This document shows positions 34,045 through 44,408 of a DNA stretch of 59,213 bases, piece after piece. This DNA is from Streptococcus agalactiae ATCC 13813. Its GTDB lineage: Bacteria > Bacillota > Bacilli > Lactobacillales > Streptococcaceae. The notes beneath the pieces were generated by a model, which had not been told where the DNA came from, did no database searches, and was given only the letters and a program-made list of their open reading frames with translations. How positions within the stretch are numbered: the stretch's first letter is position 1; every line of letters starts with the position of its first letter. The position numbers and the translations under genes are program-made. The stretch lies in NCBI RefSeq assembly GCF_000186445.1, contig NZ_GL636070.1:545200-604412 (forward strand), read 5' to 3'.

Positions 34045-35421
34045 ATGACTTTAACAAAGGAAGAAAATCAAATTCAAAAGTTTCTATCTGATACTATTGT
34101 TCAGGATGATATCAATATTTTAAGAGATTTAATTGCAATTAAGTCAATTTTTGCTCAGAAAGTTGGTTTAAATGACTTAGCAAGCTATCTTGGAGAAGTT
34201 TTCAGAAAAGCTGGCGCAGAAGTCATTATAGATGACAGCTATAGCGCTCCCTTTATCGTGGCAAATTTCAAATCATCAAAAGTAGATGCTAAGCGTATTA
34301 TTTTTTACAATCATTATGATACTGTACCAGCAGATGAGTTAGAACAGTGGACTGAGGACCCTTTTACACTTTCACTTCAATATGGTAAGATGTATGGACG
34401 TGGTGTAGATGATGATAAAGGTCACATTACCGCACGTTTATCAGCAGTTAAAAAATATTTATCAAGACACAAAGGGGAACTTCCTCTAGATATCACTTTT
34501 ATTGTGGAAGGAGCGGAGGAATCAGCTTCAGTAGGCCTTGATTATTATTTAGAAAAGTATCAAGAGCAGCTACAAGGAGCTGATTTGATCGTGTGGGAAG
34601 ATGGCCCTAAAAATCCTAAAGGACAGTTGGAAATTGCTGGTGGAAATAAAGGCATTGTCACTTTTGATTTATCAGTAAGTTCAGCGGATGTTGATATTCA
34701 TTCGTCCTTTGGTGGGGTTGTTGATTCCTCGACATGGTATTTAATTCAAGCCCTCAATACGTTAAGGGATAACAAAGGTCATATATTGGTAGAAGGTATT
34801 TATGATAAAGTTATTCCGCCTACTAAGAGAGAGTTAGAATTAGTTGAAAAATATTCTTATAGATCTGCAAAGGCGCTAGAAGATGCTTACCAATTAGTTT
34901 TGCCCAGTTTAGCAGATAGTCATAAAACTTTTTTGAGAAAGCTTTATTTTGAACCTTCTATAGCCATTGAAGGTATAACCTCAGGTTATCAAGGTGAAGG
35001 CGTCAAAACAATTTTACCTGCTTATGCTAAATGTAAAGCAGAGGTTAGGTTAGTGCCAGGGTTAACCCCGAAAGGTGTACTAGATTCAATACAAAATCAT
35101 TTGAAAGAGAATGGCTTTAATGACATTGAGCTAACCTATACCCTTGGTGAAATGTCTTATCGTAGTGATATGTCAGCGCCATCTATCCTAAAAGTTGTTG
35201 GTTTAGCTGAGCAATTTTATCCAGAAGGGGTATCTCTGTTACCTACCTCACCAGGTACAGGACCAATGTATTTAGTTCATCAAGCTCTAAGAGCGCCAAT
35301 TGCAGCTTTTGGCATAGGACATGCCAATAGTCGAGACCATGGCGTTGATGAAAATGTTAGTATTGCTGATTATTACACCCATATTGAATTAGTGGAGGCT
35401 TTAATAGAATCATATGAGTAA
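34045..35421 (+). CDS. M20 family metallopeptidase in the methionine transport operon
   Basis: Zinc-dependent dipeptidase or amidohydrolase of 458 residues. Motifs are [10 protein letters not shown] (metal His and Asp), [15 protein letters not shown] (bridging Asp), EGAEESAS (catalytic Glu-Glu), and a late His in [15 protein letters not shown] lid domain occupies about residues 190-330. AGGAAGG precedes the ATG. It overlaps metN by eight bases, so it is a true operon member. A natural reading is that it releases methionine from imported or derived dipeptides or N-acyl forms; the substrate is inferred only. Confidence 0.9.
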   Translation: MTLTKEENQIQKFLSDTIVQDDINILRDLIAIKSIFAQKVGLNDLASYLGEVFRKAGAEVIIDDSYSAPFIVANFKSSKVDAKRIIFYNHYDTVPADELEQWTEDPFTLSLQYGKMYGRGVDDDKGHITARLSAVKKYLSRHKGELPLDITFIVEGAEESASVGLDYYLEKYQEQLQGADLIVWEDGPKNPKGQLEIAGGNKGIVTFDLSVSSADVDIHSSFGGVVDSSTWYLIQALNTLRDNKGHILVEGIYDKVIPPTKRELELVEKYSYRSAKALEDAYQLVLPSLADSHKTFLRKLYFEPSIAIEGITSGYQGEGVKTILPAYAKCKAEVRLVPGLTPKGVLDSIQNHLKENGFNDIELTYTLGEMSYRSDMSAPSILKVVGLAEQFYPEGVSLLPTSPGTGPMYLVHQALRAPIAAFGIGHANSRDHGVDENVSIADYYTHIELVEALIESYE

Positions 35422-36484
35422 AGAACCAATTATTAAATTAGACAACATTGATGTTACTTTCCACCAAAAGAAACGTGAGATTAATGCTGTTAAAGATGTT
35501 ACTATCCATATTAATCAAGGTGATATATATGGAATTGTCGGTTATTCAGGAGCCGGAAAATCTACCCTTGTTCGTGTTATTAATTTGCTACAAGAACCTT
35601 CAGCAGGTAAAATTACTATTTATGACCAAGTTATTTACGACAACAAGGTGACACTGACTAGCACACAATTACGCGAACAGCGCCGTGAAATTGGAATGAT
35701 TTTTCAACATTTTAACCTAATGTCACAGTTGACAGCAGAACAGAATGTAGCTTTTGCTCTTAAACATTCAGGTTTATCAAAAGAGGCGAAAGCAGCTAAG
35801 GTTACTAAATTATTAGAACTTGTTGGATTATCCGATCGTGCTCAAAACTATCCTTCACAATTATCAGGAGGGCAAAAACAGCGTGTTGCCATTGCGCGTG
35901 CATTGGCTAACGATCCTAAAATCTTAATTTCAGATGAGTCTACCTCTGCACTTGACCCTAAAACAACAAAACAAATACTTGCCCTTCTCCAAGATCTGAA
36001 TAAAAAATTGGGACTTACGATTGTTTTGATTACACATGAGATGCAAATTGTCAAAGACATTGCTAATCGCGTTGCTGTTATGCAAAATGGTAAATTGATT
36101 GAAGAAGGATCAGTTTTAGACATTTTTTCACATCCTAGAGAGAGTCTTACACAAGATTTTATAAAAATAGCTACTGGGATTGATGAGGCAATGCTTAAGA
36201 TTGAGCAACAAGAAGTTGTCAAAAATCTACCATTAGGTAGCAAATTAGTTCAACTGAAATACGCTGGACATAGCACGGATGAGCCGCTTTTAAATCAAAT
36301 TTATAAAGAATTTGAAGTAACTGCTAACATCCTCTATGGGAATATTGAAATTTTAGATGGTATTCCAGTTGGAGAAATGGTAGTTATCTTATCAGGTGAC
36401 GAAGAAAAATTAAGACAAGCCTGCCAAGCAATTACAGATTCGCAAGTTCAATTAACGTTATTGAAAGAAGGTGGTAAAGCATGA
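35414..36484 (+). CDS. metN: methionine ABC transporter ATP-binding protein MetN
   Basis: Energises methionine import. The 356-residue protein has the ABC motifs GYSGAGKST (Walker A), the LSGGQKQR signature, [12 protein letters not shown] (Walker B) and the LITHEM switch His. From about residue 265 it has the C-terminal NIL ligand-sensing domain, the site of methionine feedback inhibition in E. coli MetN. It overlaps both neighbours, by eight bases with the peptidase and four with metI. Confidence 0.95.
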   Translation: MSKEPIIKLDNIDVTFHQKKREINAVKDVTIHINQGDIYGIVGYSGAGKSTLVRVINLLQEPSAGKITIYDQVIYDNKVTLTSTQLREQRREIGMIFQHFNLMSQLTAEQNVAFALKHSGLSKEAKAAKVTKLLELVGLSDRAQNYPSQLSGGQKQRVAIARALANDPKILISDESTSALDPKTTKQILALLQDLNKKLGLTIVLITHEMQIVKDIANRVAVMQNGKLIEEGSVLDIFSHPRESLTQDFIKIATGIDEAMLKIEQQEVVKNLPLGSKLVQLKYAGHSTDEPLLNQIYKEFEVTANILYGNIEILDGIPVGEMVVILSGDEEKLRQACQAITDSQVQLTLLKEGGKA

Positions 36485-37173
36485 TAGAGTGGATTCAAAC
36501 ACATTTACCAAATGTATATCAAATGGGTTGGGAAGGTGCTTACGGCTGGGAGACAGCTATTGTACAAACCCTTTATATGACTTTTTGGTCGTTCCTTATT
36601 GGAGGTTTAATGGGATTGTTAGGAGGTTTATTCCTTGTTTTAACTAGTCCTAGAGGAGTTATTGCTAATAAATTAGTATTTGGAGTTTTAGATAAAGTTG
36701 TTTCTGTTTTTAGAGCTCTGCCCTTCATTATTCTTCTTGCTTTGATTGCGCCAGTAACTCGCGTAATTGTAGGAACAACACTTGGTTCACCAGCAGCTTT
36801 GGTACCTCTTTCTTTGGCAGTTTTCCCATTTTTTGCTCGTCAAGTTCAAGTTGTTTTAGCTGAACTTGATGGTGGAGTTATTGAAGCTGCACAAGCCTCA
36901 GGTGGAACACTTTGGGATATTATTGTAGTTTATCTTCGTGAAGGTCTACCAGATTTAATTCGAGTATCAACGGTTACTTTGATTTCTTTAGTAGGGGAAA
37001 CAGCTATGGCTGGCGCTATTGGTGCAGGAGGATTGGGTTCTGTTGCTATTACTAAAGGATATAACTATTCTCGTGATGATATTACTTTAGTAGCGACTAT
37101 TCTGATTTTATTATTAATTTTCTTTATCCAATTTTTAGGTGATTTTTTAACACGTCGCTTGAGTCATAAATAA
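36481..37173 (+). CDS. metI: methionine ABC transporter permease MetI
   Basis: Membrane subunit with five predicted helices, 230 residues. The permease EAA-type loop is visible as [20 protein letters not shown], followed by [26 protein letters not shown] split across the loop and last helices. It overlaps metN by four bases (ATGA) and closes the operon before a strong bidirectional terminator. Confidence 0.95.
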   Translation: MIEWIQTHLPNVYQMGWEGAYGWETAIVQTLYMTFWSFLIGGLMGLLGGLFLVLTSPRGVIANKLVFGVLDKVVSVFRALPFIILLALIAPVTRVIVGTTLGSPAALVPLSLAVFPFFARQVQVVLAELDGGVIEAAQASGGTLWDIIVVYLREGLPDLIRVSTVTLISLVGETAMAGAIGAGGLGSVAITKGYNYSRDDITLVATILILLLIFFIQFLGDFLTRRLSHK

Positions 37174-37204
37174 AAATGTGAGAAGGCTATTCTTCTCACA
37201 TTTT
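37173..37204. terminator. bidirectional terminator, metI / alcohol dehydrogenase
   Basis: AAAATGTGAGAAG (37173-37185) and CTTCTCACATTTT (37192-37204) form a perfect 13-bp stem between convergent genes. Confidence 0.9.
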
Positions 37205-37221
37205 CATTTATTTAAAAATTA

Positions 37222-38277
37222 TCAGGCTGGAGTAATATCGTTTTCGATGATAACTTTAAGAGTATTGTTTTCTTCAGCAGCTTTAAATACCTTATAAGCT
37301 TCTTCGATTTCAGATAGCTTGAAGTGATGTGTTACTAGTTGTGTTGCATCGATTTTGCCTGTCTCAAGAACTTCAAGGAGCATTTCAGTTGTATTAGCAT
37401 TAACTAATCCAGTATTAAGGGTTATATTTTTTATCCATAAATCTTGGAGGTTAAATTCAACAGGTTTACCATGAACACCAACATTTGCGATATGTCCTCC
37501 AATAGAAACTACATTTTGACAAATATCAAATGTTGCAGGATAACCAACACATTCTAATACGACATCAACGCCACTGCCTTTGGTAATTTTATCAATTTCT
37601 TCTTTAACTTCTTGAGTAGACGTTGATAGAATGGTGTGTGTTGCACCAAATTTTTTAGAGGCTTCAAGTCGTTTTTGAGATAAATCAACCATAATAATTT
37701 TGGCAGGAGAATAGAATTGTGCAGTTAGTAAGGCAGATAGTCCAATTGGTCCAGCACCTACAATACAAACAGTATCACCTGGTTTAATGTGAGATGGTAA
37801 GACGCCGATTTCGTATGAAGTTGGTAAAATATCAGATAACATAACCAATGCATCGTCACAAACACCTTCAGGTGCATGATAAAGGCTACCGTCTGCATGT
37901 GGAATATGAACATATTCTGCTTGAGTACCTTCAATAAGATGTCCTAAAATCCACCCGCCATCTTCACAATGTGAAGGCAACTGGTGCTTACAGTAGTAGC
38001 AAGTATTACAGGCAGTGACACAAGAAATAATTACTTTATCTCCGATTTTAAAATGATTGACAGCAGAACCAACTTCTTCGACGATACCAATGCCTTCATG
38101 ACCTAAAGTTGTTCCTGGTTTACAAGCAGGAACATCGCCACCAAGGATATGTAGATCAGTACCACAAATAGTTGTTTTGACAAGTCTTACAACCGCATCT
38201 GTGGGTTTTATTACTTGAGGTTTAGCCTTATCAGTAAGTGATAATTCATTAGCTGAAAGATAAGTTGCAGCTCTCAT
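37222..38277 (-). CDS. zinc-dependent alcohol dehydrogenase family protein
   Basis: Medium-chain NAD(P)-dependent dehydrogenase of 351 residues. It has the catalytic-zinc Cys in TTICGTDLHI, GHEGIGIVEEVG with the His-Glu pair, four structural-zinc cysteines in CNTCYYCKHQLPSHC, and the Rossmann motif VGAGPIGLSAL. ATG at 38277 is supported by GGAGG about nine bases upstream; longer frames add twelve unlikely residues. The retained structural-zinc lobe fits secondary-alcohol or butanediol-type enzymes, but the substrate is not settled. It is monocistronic. Confidence 0.9.
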   Translation of the reverse strand: MRAATYLSANELSLTDKAKPQVIKPTDAVVRLVKTTICGTDLHILGGDVPACKPGTTLGHEGIGIVEEVGSAVNHFKIGDKVIISCVTACNTCYYCKHQLPSHCEDGGWILGHLIEGTQAEYVHIPHADGSLYHAPEGVCDDALVMLSDILPTSYEIGVLPSHIKPGDTVCIVGAGPIGLSALLTAQFYSPAKIIMVDLSQKRLEASKKFGATHTILSTSTQEVKEEIDKITKGSGVDVVLECVGYPATFDICQNVVSIGGHIANVGVHGKPVEFNLQDLWIKNITLNTGLVNANTTEMLLEVLETGKIDATQLVTHHFKLSEIEEAYKVFKAAEENNTLKVIIENDITPA

Positions 38278-38355
38278 ATTAGAGTTCCTCCCAAAATTAT
38301 TTATTTTCAAGGCTATTATACCACCAAAAGCAAGCGGTTACAATAATTATTTTAA

Positions 38356-38388
38356 AATAAAAGCAGTAATTTTCGTACTGCTTTAAAT
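38356..38388. terminator. terminator of brnQ
   Basis: AAAGCAGTA (38360-38368) and TACTGCTTT (38376-38384), with a T-rich tail on the minus strand. Confidence 0.7.
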
Positions 38389-38398
38389 TATTATGCTT

Positions 38399-39757
38399 TT
38401 ACTTTTTTAGAATAAGACCAACTAAGACACCACAAATTGCAAAACTAATCCATCCCATAGAATATTCACCTAAAGGAACAACTTTAGTAAAGAATGTGGT
38501 CAAAGCGGATGGAATGGTAAATAAACCAGTCATTTCGCCGAGTTTTGATAAGGCATCGTATAAAGCAGCGACAGCAGTGGCGGCAATAGAAGTTTGGTAG
38601 ACAATGCGGCTACTTTCAAATTTTTGATCAAAAAAGACTAAGAAAATTAAGACTATAGTTAATGGATAGAGAAGATAGAGAACTGGTAGTGACCAACGGA
38701 TAATCTCTGATAAACCACCAAAATAGAACGTAATAGCAATTAAAGTAAAGATTGTAGCCCAAGTAATGTGACTAATCTTTGGAAGTAATTTGTGGAAGTA
38801 TTCCGCACAAGCAGTGATTAATCCAGTAGCTGTTGTTAAGCAAGCAAGAAAAATAGCCGTACCTAAAATAGCTTGTCCCACAATTCCTAAATAGAAGTTA
38901 GCTGATTGACTAAGAACATGCCCACCGTCTATTGGAGTATTATGAAGTAAGAAGGAACCATTTGCAAATTTAAACAAGCTTTGTGAAGTTGCACCAATAC
39001 GTCCTACAAAAATATAAATAAAAGCTAAAAGAAATGTAGCGATAGCACCAGATTTAAGTGTCATAGAAGTAATTTCTTTTTTAGTAATTGCTCCGTACTG
39101 TTTACTTGCTTGAATAACGATAATAGCAAAAGCAATTGATGCAAGGGCATCCATTGTACCATAACCTTGAATCAGTCCTGCTAGGAATGGTAAATCCTTG
39201 AAAGCATCGCTGACATTCGTTGAAGCGTTATGTGGTGTTCCAACGATAGCAGCTGGATGGATGAGTGAGGCAATAATTAAAATACTAATAACAGTTAGTA
39301 AAAAGGGAGTTAGATATTTACCAATACGATCTACAATCTGACTAGGTCTAATAGCTAAGAAATAAGAAATACCAAAGAAAATTAAACCATAGATAATTTT
39401 GACCAAGGAGCTGTCGCCTAAGATAGGTTGAATACCAACTGAGAATGAGGTTGCCCCTGTTCGAGGAATGGCAAAGAAAGGTCCAATAGATAGGTATAGT
39501 GCTACTGCAAAGAAAATAGCATATGTTTTAGAGACAGGTTTGGTGAAGCTTTCAACATCGGTTGCTCCTGAGTACGCAACAGCTGCAACACCAAGTAGGG
39601 GTAAAGTTACGCCTGTTAAGCAGAACCCAATGATAGCCCACGCCCAATTAGAACCAGAGTAGATACCTAAGTAGGCTGGATAAATAAGATTACCGGCTCC
39701 AAAGAACAGCGCAAAAAGCATCAAGCCGATAATGATATAAGTGTTTTTTAGTTTCAT
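38399..39757 (-). CDS. brnQ: branched-chain amino acid permease BrnQ
   Basis: Sodium-coupled importer for leucine, isoleucine and valine with about 12 membrane helices in 452 residues. The family signature ALFFGAGNLIYPAYLG is at the N-terminus, then SIGPFFAIPRTGATSFSVG and GYGTMDALASIAFAIIV. ATG at 39757 lies eight bases after AAAGG; the preceding TTG is a less likely start. It diverges from sstT, and the two promoters share the same TTGACGAAT sequence. Control by CodY is common for brnQ, but I found no convincing CodY box. Confidence 0.93.
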   Translation of the reverse strand: MKLKNTYIIIGLMLFALFFGAGNLIYPAYLGIYSGSNWAWAIIGFCLTGVTLPLLGVAAVAYSGATDVESFTKPVSKTYAIFFAVALYLSIGPFFAIPRTGATSFSVGIQPILGDSSLVKIIYGLIFFGISYFLAIRPSQIVDRIGKYLTPFLLTVISILIIASLIHPAAIVGTPHNASTNVSDAFKDLPFLAGLIQGYGTMDALASIAFAIIVIQASKQYGAITKKEITSMTLKSGAIATFLLAFIYIFVGRIGATSQSLFKFANGSFLLHNTPIDGGHVLSQSANFYLGIVGQAILGTAIFLACLTTATGLITACAEYFHKLLPKISHITWATIFTLIAITFYFGGLSEIIRWSLPVLYLLYPLTIVLIFLVFFDQKFESSRIVYQTSIAATAVAALYDALSKLGEMTGLFTIPSALTTFFTKVVPLGEYSMGWISFAICGVLVGLILKK

Positions 39758-39821
39758 CAATGTACCTTTCTGTACAAAAAAATATTTTATTTTCGAAATT
39801 GATTGAATATTTCAAAAAGTG

Positions 39822-39851
39822 ATTATATCAGAAAAATTTAGAATTCGTCAA
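39822..39851 (-). promoter_or_regulatory. brnQ promoter
   Basis: Minus strand: TTGACG (plus 39846-39851), 18 bases, TATAAT (plus 39822-39827). Confidence 0.65.
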
Positions 39852-39874
39852 CCTCTAAAAAATAAAAAAGGTAT

Positions 39875-39903
39875 TTGACGAATCTTTTTTTTTATCATAT
39901 TAT
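39875..39903 (+). promoter_or_regulatory. sstT promoter
   Basis: TTGACG (39875-39880), 17 bases including a nine-T run, TATTAT (39898-39903). Confidence 0.65.
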
Positions 39904-39932
39904 AGAGTTCAAGAATTTTTTAGGAGTTTAGT

Positions 39933-41141
39933 ATGAAACGATTTTTAAAAGCTTGGAGAAAAACAAGCTTGATAAAAAAAATAGCAATTGGAGTCGTTAT
40001 TGGCTTATTCTTGGGTATTTTAGTCCCTAAAGCCTCTACGATTGGTTTACTTGGTCAACTTTTTGTAGGAGGGTTGAAAGCTATTGCCCCTCTTTTAGTT
40101 TTCACTTTAGTTATTAGTGCCTTGTCGCAACACCGTGAGGGCGGTAAGACCAATATGTCAACGATAATTGGTTTGTATATCACTGCAACTTTTGCAGCTG
40201 CCCTAATCGCCGTTGTTGTGAACTATATTTTCCCTTTGACACTGATATTGAAAACGCCAGCAAAGACAGACTTATTACCTCCCAAGGGGATTTCAGAAGT
40301 CTTTCAATCTCTTTTATTGAAAATTGTTGATAATCCCATTCATGCCATTACCGAGGCCAATTATATGAGTATTCTATTTTGGGCGGTTATTTTTGGTTTG
40401 GCGATGCGAAGCAGTAATCAGCGTACAAAAGATTTAATGCAAACTTTTGCTGATGCTACTTCACAAGTTGTCAAATGGATTATCAATTTGGCCCCAATTG
40501 GTATTATGGGGTTGGTTTTCACTAGCATTTCAGAAAACGGTATTGGTATACTAGGTGATTATGGTCTTTTAATATTAGTTTTGGTGGGTACGATGTTATT
40601 TGTAGCTCTTGTTGTTAACCCAATCATTGCTTTTGTTATGATGCGTAAAAATCCTTACCCTTTGGTATTACGATGCTTGAAGGATTCAGGTATTACAGCT
40701 TTCTTTACACGTAGTTCTGCGGCGAATATTCCTGTTAATATGAGACTATGTGAGGATTTAGGATTAGATAAAGACACTTACTCAGTATCTATCCCGCTTG
40801 GTGCAACTATCAATATGGCTGGGGCAGCTATTACAATTAATATCCTGACTTTAGCAGCAGTAAATACTTTAGGAATTACTGTTGATTTTCCAACAGCTTT
40901 CTTATTAAGTGTGGTTGCTGCTGTATCAGCATGTGGAGCTTCTGGTGTAACTGGTGGTTCACTTTTATTGATTCCGGTGGCATGTAGCTTATTTGGTATT
41001 TCAAATGACGTTGCAATGCAAGTCGTAGGAGTTGGTTTCATTGTAGGGGTGATACAGGATTCGTGTGAGACAGCTTTAAATTCATCGACAGATGTTCTAT
41101 TCACGGCTGTAGCTGAAAAATCAGTTTTGGGAAAAAAATAA
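39933..41141 (+). CDS. sstT: serine/threonine:sodium symporter SstT
   Basis: DAACS-family sodium-coupled importer of serine and threonine, 402 residues. Motifs include [22 protein letters not shown], split here as helices 2-3, the serine-rich re-entrant loop [29 protein letters not shown], and the second loop [24 protein letters not shown] precedes the ATG. A strong terminator follows. It diverges from brnQ, another amino-acid importer. Confidence 0.94.
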   Translation: MKRFLKAWRKTSLIKKIAIGVVIGLFLGILVPKASTIGLLGQLFVGGLKAIAPLLVFTLVISALSQHREGGKTNMSTIIGLYITATFAAALIAVVVNYIFPLTLILKTPAKTDLLPPKGISEVFQSLLLKIVDNPIHAITEANYMSILFWAVIFGLAMRSSNQRTKDLMQTFADATSQVVKWIINLAPIGIMGLVFTSISENGIGILGDYGLLILVLVGTMLFVALVVNPIIAFVMMRKNPYPLVLRCLKDSGITAFFTRSSAANIPVNMRLCEDLGLDKDTYSVSIPLGATINMAGAAITINILTLAAVNTLGITVDFPTAFLLSVVAAVSACGASGVTGGSLLLIPVACSLFGISNDVAMQVVGVGFIVGVIQDSCETALNSSTDVLFTAVAEKSVLGKK

Positions 41142-41148
41142 ACTAATG

Positions 41149-41181
41149 AAGGTCTCAGGTATTCTATCTGAGACCTTTTTT
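41149..41181 (+). terminator. terminator after sstT
   Basis: AAGGTCTCAG (41149-41158) and CTGAGACCTT (41168-41177), followed by a T run. Confidence 0.88.
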
Positions 41182-41231
41182 GGTATTTAATATTATTTTC
41201 AATCGTTTTTCAGTTCTTCTTGTCAATAAGG

Positions 41232-41260
41232 TTTCAAATCAGCTTGAAATATGATAAAAT
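41232..41260 (+). promoter_or_regulatory. promoter of the ECF transporter operon
   Basis: TTTCAA (41232-41237), 17 bases, TAAAAT (41255-41260). The leader to the first start codon would be only about 43 bases, too short for a known vitamin riboswitch. Confidence 0.55.
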
Positions 41261-41309
41261 AAAACAGATTGTAAGTGACTGTTTAAGCTTGTTTTTCAGA
41301 GAGGTTTTT

Positions 41310-41858
41310 ATGAATACAAACACAATAAAAAAGGTTGTAGCGACTGGAATTGGAGCTGCACTTTTTATCATTATAGGTATGCTAGTTAATATACCAACAC
41401 CAATTCCAAATACTAATATTCAATTGCAGTATGCGGTTTTAGCATTATTTGCAGTTATTTATGGACCAGGAGTTGGTTTTTTTACTGGTTTTATCGGACA
41501 CGCATTGAAAGATTCGATTCAATATGGTTCTCCGTGGTGGACTTGGGTTTTAGTTAGTGGTCTTTTAGGTTTGATGATAGGCTTTTTTGCTAAAAAATTA
41601 GCTATTCAATTATCTGGCATGACTAAGAAGGATTTGCTTCTATTTAATGTAGTTCAAGTTATTGCTAACCTTATAGGTTGGTCTGTCGTTGCACCGTATG
41701 GTGATATTTTCTTTTATAGCGAACCTGCAAGCAAAGTTTTTGCACAAGGTTTCTTATCAAGCCTTGTGAATTCCATTACTATTGGAGTAGGTGGTACGCT
41801 TTTGTTGCTAGCATACGCTAAATCACGACCACAAAAAGGTAGTTTATCCAAAGATTAG
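41310..41858 (+). CDS. ECF transporter S component, UPF0397 family
   Basis: Substrate-capture membrane subunit of an energy-coupling-factor importer, 182 residues with five or six predicted helices. VVATGIGAALFIIIGML opens the protein, and GPGVGFFTGFIGHALKDS is characteristic of UPF0397. ATG 41310 has AGAGAGG upstream; a longer frame from 41220 overlaps the promoter and is rejected. It is followed by its own ATPase and EcfT genes, so the system is a dedicated rather than a shared-module importer. The substrate is unknown. Confidence 0.88.
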   Translation: MNTNTIKKVVATGIGAALFIIIGMLVNIPTPIPNTNIQLQYAVLALFAVIYGPGVGFFTGFIGHALKDSIQYGSPWWTWVLVSGLLGLMIGFFAKKLAIQLSGMTKKDLLLFNVVQVIANLIGWSVVAPYGDIFFYSEPASKVFAQGFLSSLVNSITIGVGGTLLLLAYAKSRPQKGSLSKD

Positions 41859-41874
41859 GATAAGAGAGTAATCT

Positions 41875-43551
41875 ATGAAAGATTTTATTGAATGGAAGGA
41901 TTTTACCTTTCAATATGACGTTCAATCTGAACCAACTTTAAAAGGGATTAACTTAAGCATTCCTAAAGGTGAAAAGGTCTTGATATTAGGACCTTCAGGG
42001 TCGGGGAAGTCAACGCTTGGTCATTGTTTAAATGGTATTATCCCAAATACTCATAAAGGCCAATATAGTGGTATTTTTACGATTAACCATAAAAATGCTT
42101 TTGACTTGTCAATATATGACAAGTCTCATTTAGTTTCTACGGTTTTACAAGACCCAGATGGCCAATTTATAGGATTGACAGTAGCAGAAGATATTGCTTT
42201 TGCATTAGAAAATGATGTTGTAGCACAGGAAGAAATGACCTCTATCGTTGAAATGTGGGCAAAACGTTTAGAAATAGCTCCTCTTTTGTCTAAACGTCCA
42301 CAAGACTTGTCGGGAGGACAAAAACAACGGGTTAGTTTAGCTGGAGTTTTAGTAGACGACAGCCCAATTCTATTATTTGATGAGCCTTTGGCTAATCTAG
42401 ATCCACAATCGGGACAAGATATCATGGCATTGGTTGACCGTATTCATCAAGAGCAAGATGCGACCACTATTATTATTGAACATCGATTGGAAGATGTTCT
42501 TTATGAGCGAGTAGATCGTGTAGTTCTTTTTAGTGATGGACAAATTATTTATAATGGGGAGCCGGATCAACTTTTAAAAACTAATTTTTTATCTGAATAT
42601 GGTATTCGAGAACCACTGTATATTTCTGCCCTCAAAAATTTAGGATATGACTTTGAAAAACAAAATACAATGACGTCTATTGATGACTTTGATTTCAGTG
42701 AACTATTGATACCTAAAATGCGAGCATTAGATTTAGATAAACATACAGATAAATTATTATCAGTACAGCATTTGTCGGTGTCATATGATTTAGAGAATAA
42801 TACTTTAGATGATGTTTCGTTTGATTTATATAAAGGTCAGCGGTTAGCTATCGTTGGGAAAAATGGTGCAGGTAAATCTACTTTAGCTAAAGCGTTATGT
42901 CAGTTTATCCCTAATAATGCTACTCTAATTTATAATAATGAAGATGTCAGTCAAGACTCTATAAAAGAAAGAGCAGAACGAATTGGCTATGTTTTGCAAA
43001 ATCCCAATCAGATGATAAGTCAAGCGATGGTTTTTGATGAAGTTGCTTTGGGTCTCCGTTTAAGAGGTTTTAGTGATAATGATATAGAAAGTCGAGTCTA
43101 CGATATATTAAAGGTTTGTGGGCTCTACCAATTTAGGAATTGGCCTATATCGGCTCTATCATTCGGTCAGAAAAAACGTGTTACGATTGCTTCGATACTG
43201 ATTTTAAATCCAGAAGTTATTATTTTGGATGAACCAACAGCTGGTCAAGATATGAAGCATTATACTGAAATGATGTCTTTCCTTGACAAACTAAGTTGTG
43301 ATGGACATACCATTGTTATGATTACACATGATATGCAGCTTATGTTAGAGTATACAGATCGTGCAATTGTAATCGACAATGGTCTGATTGTTGCAGATGA
43401 TCATCCTATTAACATCCTTTCAAATACAGAGCTTTTGAAAAAGACTCATTTAAAGAAAACGAGTTTATTTGCTTTAGCAGACAGATTAGGGATATCTCCA
43501 CAGAAACTAACACAATGGTACATTGATAATCAAGGAGGTAAGAATGGCTAA
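41875..43551 (+). CDS. ECF-type ABC ATPase with two nucleotide-binding domains
   Basis: Energising subunit of 558 residues fusing two ABC domains, equivalent to EcfA plus EcfA'. The first has [17 protein letters not shown] and [11 protein letters not shown]. The second has [17 protein letters not shown] (a variant signature) and [11 protein letters not shown]. The linker of about residues 240-290 corresponds to the extra domain usual in this fused subfamily. It lies 16 bases after the S component and overlaps the EcfT gene by eight bases. Confidence 0.92.
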   Translation: MKDFIEWKDFTFQYDVQSEPTLKGINLSIPKGEKVLILGPSGSGKSTLGHCLNGIIPNTHKGQYSGIFTINHKNAFDLSIYDKSHLVSTVLQDPDGQFIGLTVAEDIAFALENDVVAQEEMTSIVEMWAKRLEIAPLLSKRPQDLSGGQKQRVSLAGVLVDDSPILLFDEPLANLDPQSGQDIMALVDRIHQEQDATTIIIEHRLEDVLYERVDRVVLFSDGQIIYNGEPDQLLKTNFLSEYGIREPLYISALKNLGYDFEKQNTMTSIDDFDFSELLIPKMRALDLDKHTDKLLSVQHLSVSYDLENNTLDDVSFDLYKGQRLAIVGKNGAGKSTLAKALCQFIPNNATLIYNNEDVSQDSIKERAERIGYVLQNPNQMISQAMVFDEVALGLRLRGFSDNDIESRVYDILKVCGLYQFRNWPISALSFGQKKRVTIASILILNPEVIILDEPTAGQDMKHYTEMMSFLDKLSCDGHTIVMITHDMQLMLEYTDRAIVIDNGLIVADDHPINILSNTELLKKTHLKKTSLFALADRLGISPQKLTQWYIDNQGGKNG

Positions 43552-44374
43552 ACAATTAATTGGTTATCAAGAGGGTTATGGCTTTCTATACAGACTATCA
43601 GGTGCCAGTAAGTTACTATTTTTTATTTTAGTTTCTGTTGCTTGCATGACCACTTATGATACAAGATTTTTAATTGTTGTTTCATTGGGATCGCTAGTCT
43701 TATTTAGATTAGCAAAAATCAAATGGCAACAGGTGTCCTTTGTTATGACTTTAGTTGTTGTATTCGCTGTTCTAAATATTATAATGGTCTATCTTTTTGC
43801 TCCCCATTATGGTGATAAGATTTATGGTAGTTCTTCTTTATTGTTAAAAGGAATTGGCCCATATGATGTGACTAGCCAAGAGTTGTTTTACCTCTTTAAT
43901 CTGATTTTAAAATACTTTTGTACAGTGCCTTTAGCTCTTTTGTTTTTGATGACAACTAATCCTAGTCAGTTCGCATCAAGTTTAAATCAATTAGGTTTAT
44001 CATATAAAGTAGCTTATGCTGTTAGTTTGACCCTTAGATATATACCTGATGTTCAAGAAGAATTTTATACAATACGTCGAGCACAAGAGGCAAGAGGAAT
44101 AGAATTATCAAAAAAATCGAACTTAGTAGCACGCATTAAGGGGAATTTGCAGATTGTCACACCATTAATTTTTAGCTCTCTAGAACGTATTGATACAGTA
44201 GCAACTGCTATGGAACTTCGACGATTTGGTAAAAATAAAAGACGTACTTGGTACTCTAAGCAATCTTTGGAAAAAAGTGACATTGTCTTAATCATACTTG
44301 CTCTAGCTAGTCTGTTTGTAAGCCTTTATTTAATTCACCTTAATCATGGACGTTTCTATAACCCATGGCAATAA
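43544..44374 (+). CDS. ECF transporter transmembrane component EcfT
   Basis: Scaffold membrane protein linking the S component to the ATPases, 276 residues. The coupling-helix motif is visible as [11 protein letters not shown] (an Ala-Arg-Gly signature) with a second in [12 protein letters not shown] 43544 is preceded by AGGAGG within the end of the ATPase gene; an earlier frame start at 43523 adds seven residues and is rejected. It is the last gene of the three-gene importer operon. Confidence 0.9.
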   Translation: MAKQLIGYQEGYGFLYRLSGASKLLFFILVSVACMTTYDTRFLIVVSLGSLVLFRLAKIKWQQVSFVMTLVVVFAVLNIIMVYLFAPHYGDKIYGSSSLLLKGIGPYDVTSQELFYLFNLILKYFCTVPLALLFLMTTNPSQFASSLNQLGLSYKVAYAVSLTLRYIPDVQEEFYTIRRAQEARGIELSKKSNLVARIKGNLQIVTPLIFSSLERIDTVATAMELRRFGKNKRRTWYSKQSLEKSDIVLIILALASLFVSLYLIHLNHGRFYNPWQ

Positions 44375-44403
44375 AAAACTGACCTTAATAGTCAGTTTTT
44401 TAT
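44373..44403. terminator. bidirectional terminator, ecfT / ktr operon
   Basis: AACTGAC and GTCAGTT form a stem with A-run and T-run flanks between convergent genes. Confidence 0.85.
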
Positions 44404-44408
44404 TTTCT

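Noticed and set aside
39822-39845. CodY box in the brnQ promoter
   Set aside because: The best alignment to AATTTTCWGAAAATT has about five mismatches, too weak to claim.
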